Shown here: positions 61,879-64,000 of the stretch, piece by piece
Layout: every line of letters begins with the position of its first letter
Position numbering within the stretch: the stretch's first letter is position 1
Assembly (NCBI RefSeq): GCF_000420645.1
Contig: NZ_ATVI01000005.1
Coordinates: forward strand, 310,001 to 374,000
DNA length: 64,000 bases
Direction of reading: 5' to 3'
Source of the DNA: Nevskia ramosa DSM 11499
Lineage (GTDB): Bacteria > Pseudomonadota > Gammaproteobacteria > Nevskiales > Nevskiaceae
Made by a program: the position numbers and the translations under genes
Notes under the pieces: generated by a model
What the model saw: the letters and a program-made list of their open reading frames with translations, nothing else
Told to the model about the DNA's origin: nothing
The model's database searches: none

Positions 61879-61922
61879 GGCGGCACCGTAGCAGTCCTTC
61901 CGCCAGCGGCGGCGACCGGCGA

Positions 61923-62633
61923 TCAGTCGTGGTAGTCGAGCAACTCCATCGTCACTTCGCCGCCGACGATCTGGGTGGTTTCCAGCGGCTCCTCGCGCTT
62001 CAGCTTGATCAGCCCGACACCGGGCGCGTACCACTCGGTGTGATGAATCACGACTTCTGAAGCGCCAAGGCGGGGATCGGCGAGCACGTTGATCGGTGCA
62101 TCGCCTTCGACCTTGAGACAGTTCTTGAAGGTGCCGGCAGCAACCGTCACTTCTTCGCTGACCGAGGTCACCGTCATGACCAAGGTGAAGCGCACCGAAT
62201 CGTGATGCAGGAAGCGCTCGCGGAACGGCACGGCGCGTTCCAGGATGAATGGCTGACTGGGGCTTTCCCAGCTGTCGCCCATCTTTGGCGCGATCGGCAT
62301 CACGGTGCGCGGCACGGCGTCGTCGCGCGGCTCGAACTCGACGGTGGTGCGCAGGCCGGTGCGGACGATGTTCTTGTCATCCAGCTTCAGCCAATACTCG
62401 CTGCCGAGACTGTTGCGGCGCAGATAGAAGGTTTCGCCATTGCGCTCGCGACGGCCGCCGTTGCTCATCTCGAAGCGCTCGGTCTTGGTGCCCAGCGGAT
62501 TCGCTTCGATCAGTTCGTAGGTCCAGCTGCGGCCCTTGTCGAGCGGGAAGTAGAGCGGTGAGGGGCCTTTGCTGCAGCTGGCCAGCAAGGCTGCCGCTGC
62601 AAACGCCAGCGTGATTCGGCAAGCGAAGTTCAT
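61923..62633 (-). CDS. Hypothetical lipoprotein
   Basis: A 236-residue protein of unknown function. A lipobox (LLASC) is near residue 20, and a beta-rich body follows, without recognised motifs (YFPLDKGRSWTYELIEANP; VTVAAGTFKNCLKVEG; TEWYAPGVGLIKLKREEP). This pattern recurs in periplasmic lipoproteins with a DUF-like barrel. A GTG at 62645 would overlap the upstream gene's stop (GTGA) and is an equally possible start. Confidence 0.65.
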   Translation of the reverse strand: MNFACRITLAFAAAALLASCSKGPSPLYFPLDKGRSWTYELIEANPLGTKTERFEMSNGGRRERNGETFYLRRNSLGSEYWLKLDDKNIVRTGLRTTVEFEPRDDAVPRTVMPIAPKMGDSWESPSQPFILERAVPFRERFLHHDSVRFTLVMTVTSVSEEVTVAAGTFKNCLKVEGDAPINVLADPRLGASEVVIHHTEWYAPGVGLIKLKREEPLETTQIVGGEVTMELLDYHD

Positions 62634-62641
62634 CGCAGGCC

Positions 62642-63160
62642 TCACTTTTCCGGCAGCGCCGGATCGGGCAGATCGCCGAGCGTGAAGCTGGGCAAGGCGC
62701 CGGCGCTGCGCTTGGCATCCGACACCACGTTCGACTGATTGCGAGCGCCGCCCTTGCGGCCGATCTGCGGCAGGCCCTGCTGTCGGCTCCGCTCGCGGGC
62801 ATCCTGAATCTGCTTCTGGTCTTCCGCGGTGTACGGCAGCACATAGGCGCGCGGCTCGGCGGCCGGCCCGTCCGGGGTCAGCTCGGTGGCCCAGATGTGG
62901 ATCAGGCCCGGATCGCCGGTCGCCGCATTCGGTTCGCGGACGCTGGCCGCGTGATACAGGAAGCGGTCCGGCAGCGGCGCTGCGGTCGGCCAGCCGGCCA
63001 TCTGCTTCCAGCCGCGCTGGCTCAACATCGCCATGCCGATGAAGGCGACGATCAGCGTCGTCTTCAGGCGCGGTGACAGCCCGGTACGGATCAGCAGGGT
63101 CAGCGCCAGCAGGGCGACCAGGAAGTACAGCATCGACAGCAGCACGAGTCCGTTGGACAT
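62642..63160 (-). CDS. Hypothetical membrane-anchored protein
   Basis: A 172-residue protein with two N-terminal hydrophobic segments (about 3-23 and 32-47), then a soluble region containing HIWATELTPDGPAAEPRAYVLPY and a charged, Gln/Arg-rich tail. I do not recognise the family. It lies in line with the TolR-like gene (24-base gap) and the lipoprotein gene, suggesting an operon read right to left. Confidence 0.6.
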   Translation of the reverse strand: MSNGLVLLSMLYFLVALLALTLLIRTGLSPRLKTTLIVAFIGMAMLSQRGWKQMAGWPTAAPLPDRFLYHAASVREPNAATGDPGLIHIWATELTPDGPAAEPRAYVLPYTAEDQKQIQDARERSRQQGLPQIGRKGGARNQSNVVSDAKRSAGALPSFTLGDLPDPALPEK

Positions 63161-63184
63161 GAGTTGGTATTTTTCGAGTGGATG

Positions 63185-63799
63185 TCAGTCGCGCGACTTG
63201 ACCAGCGATTTCTGCAGCGTGTTGACGTTGACGACATTGCCGTCCGGCGTCACGGTGAACCGCACGGCGGTCTTTTCCTCGCCCTGGCGGGTCAGCATGA
63301 TGGTGTCGTAGTAGATGACCCGCAGCACCGGATTGACCTTGACGACGTTGACCTGCACCGGCACCGGGCCTTTCGAGATCGACTTGTAGTTGTTGATGTT
63401 GACCGTGTACTCGCCCGGCGTCTTGCCGCGCAGGGTCACCACTTCCTGGTTCAGCGGATTGATGATCTTCTGGCCGTTGACAGTGATGGTGTCGTTGGAA
63501 ATGCCGCGATCGTCGCGATCCAGATGCATCAGGCCGGCGTCCGGATGGCGGAACCAGACGACCTCGCCATCACCGCCTTCGACCCAGGTATCGATGTCGT
63601 CCTCCGAGCCATCCGGCCAGGTGGTGGTGACGATGAACTCCGCCTTGGTATCGATCACGCCGGTCTTCTTAGAGGGCGGATTGAGGTTGATCAGCATCAT
63701 GAACAGCAGCATCGTGAAGCCCATCAGCACGTTGAACAGCAGATCCGTGAACGGATCCACCTCGTAATGCTGGCGGTTGCTGGAACGGCGGGAGGCCAT
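63185..63799 (-). CDS. TolR/ExbD-like protein with a large periplasmic domain
   Basis: A 204-residue protein. The short cytoplasmic start (MASRRSSNRQHYEVDPFTDL) is followed by one transmembrane helix (about 20-42) carrying the conserved Asp-x-x-Thr-Asp pattern of proton-channel partners (DPFTDLLFNVLMGFT). The remainder is a beta-rich periplasmic domain with no ExbD core, so it is distant from TolR. It is directly downstream of a TolQ/MotA-like gene, which supports a proton-motive pair. Confidence 0.7.
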   Translation of the reverse strand: MASRRSSNRQHYEVDPFTDLLFNVLMGFTMLLFMMLINLNPPSKKTGVIDTKAEFIVTTTWPDGSEDDIDTWVEGGDGEVVWFRHPDAGLMHLDRDDRGISNDTITVNGQKIINPLNQEVVTLRGKTPGEYTVNINNYKSISKGPVPVQVNVVKVNPVLRVIYYDTIMLTRQGEEKTAVRFTVTPDGNVVNVNTLQKSLVKSRD

Positions 63800-63817
63800 C
63801 GATTTGCCTGGTCCTGA

Positions 63818-64000
63818 TCAGCGTGCGGGTGCTGCGTCCGGCAAGGTGATGATCAGCGCGAACAGGCGATCAGCCGAGCGGTCGACGGCCAGCATCTGGA
63901 TGCCGATCATCATCGAGCCGATCAGGCCGGCGATCGTGTGATACAGCGACACCCGCATGCCGACACCCATGCCGCGGATCAGCGAATCCAGGCCCTGCGC
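63818..64000 (-). CDS. TolQ/ExbB/MotA-like proton channel protein, C-terminal part (runs off the right edge)
   Basis: Sixty residues and a stop are visible. The segment MGVGMRVSLYHTIAGLIGSMMIGIQMLAVDR, followed by a short tail, resembles the last helix of TolQ/ExbB family proteins, where the fourth helix lines the proton path. Its gene lies 18 bases upstream of the TolR-like gene on the same strand, so the two are a likely pair. Confidence 0.6.
   Translation of the reverse strand, partial: AQGLDSLIRGMGVGMRVSLYHTIAGLIGSMMIGIQMLAVDRSADRLFALIITLPDAAPAR

Noticed and set aside
1..64000. CRISPR array, tRNA or transposase
   Set aside because: No regularly spaced direct repeats, cloverleaf-like segments or transposase motifs were seen on either strand.

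Overview
The window is GC-rich (roughly two thirds G+C by eye), densely coded chromosomal DNA from an aerobic Gram-negative bacterium. System I cytochrome c maturation, a TonB receptor, porins, Tat and lipoprotein signals, PQQ-dependent alcohol oxidation, wax-ester and PHA-type genes and short-form adenylate kinase together suggest a gammaproteobacterium, perhaps near Nevskiales/Solimonadaceae. That placement is inference; there is no rRNA in the window. No tRNA, IS element, prophage, CRISPR array or origin was seen.

Layout. 1-231 is the start of an OmpW-like gene. 521-6256 is a tightly overlapping ccmCDEFGHI operon without ccmAB. 6416-12529 holds a MaoC-like protein, galU and sucAB, closed by a perfect palindromic terminator. 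12633-22460 is an accessory stretch, mostly on the minus strand: a PL7 alginate-lyase lipoprotein, a GST, a Tat-exported phospholipase C, a SnoaL-like protein, a WS/DGAT acyltransferase and a 1037-residue secreted Calx-beta/repeat/esterase protein. 22620-29815 carries a LOG-type phosphoribohydrolase, a TonB receptor, an M48 protease, an EamA transporter, adk, a PhaB-like reductase and a thioredoxin.

The core of the window is a quinoprotein alcohol-oxidation island, 29918-59505. It contains (i) a seven-gene, translationally coupled ABC operon that joins an SsuABC-like importer to the PQQ/lanthanide-associated (Lut/Ped-type) ABC set with its beta-propeller protein; (ii) pqqABCDE; (iii) an AcoR-like sigma54 activator divergent from an aldehyde dehydrogenase; (iv) a NarL-type response regulator and histidine kinase; (v) a porin; (vi) a PQQ alcohol dehydrogenase whose active site has the D-x-D signature of lanthanide-dependent enzymes; (vii) an operon of cytochrome c550, XoxJ-like binding protein, SoxYZ-like carrier, zinc metallohydrolase and a second, divergent PQQ beta-propeller protein. 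Between the parts lie a PepSY lipoprotein, a His-rich secreted protein and an mscS-mgtE(N)-mgtE operon.

The main unexpected result is regulatory. pqqA, the aldehyde dehydrogenase, the porin and the PQQ dehydrogenase each have a sequence with sigma54 -24/-12 spacing. Three of the four also carry an 18-bp element of form TGT-N12-(A/C)CA upstream; the porin has a half-site. This outlines one regulon for cofactor synthesis, uptake, alcohol oxidation and aldehyde oxidation, probably run by the AcoR-like protein encoded in its midst. A second signal is a palindrome, ATCGGGAA-N3-TTCCCGAT, repeated upstream of both the TonB receptor and the PepSY lipoprotein. The right edge (60970-64000) is a minus-strand cluster of unknown role with TolQ/TolR-like proteins, a lipoprotein and a double-DSG retropepsin-like protein.
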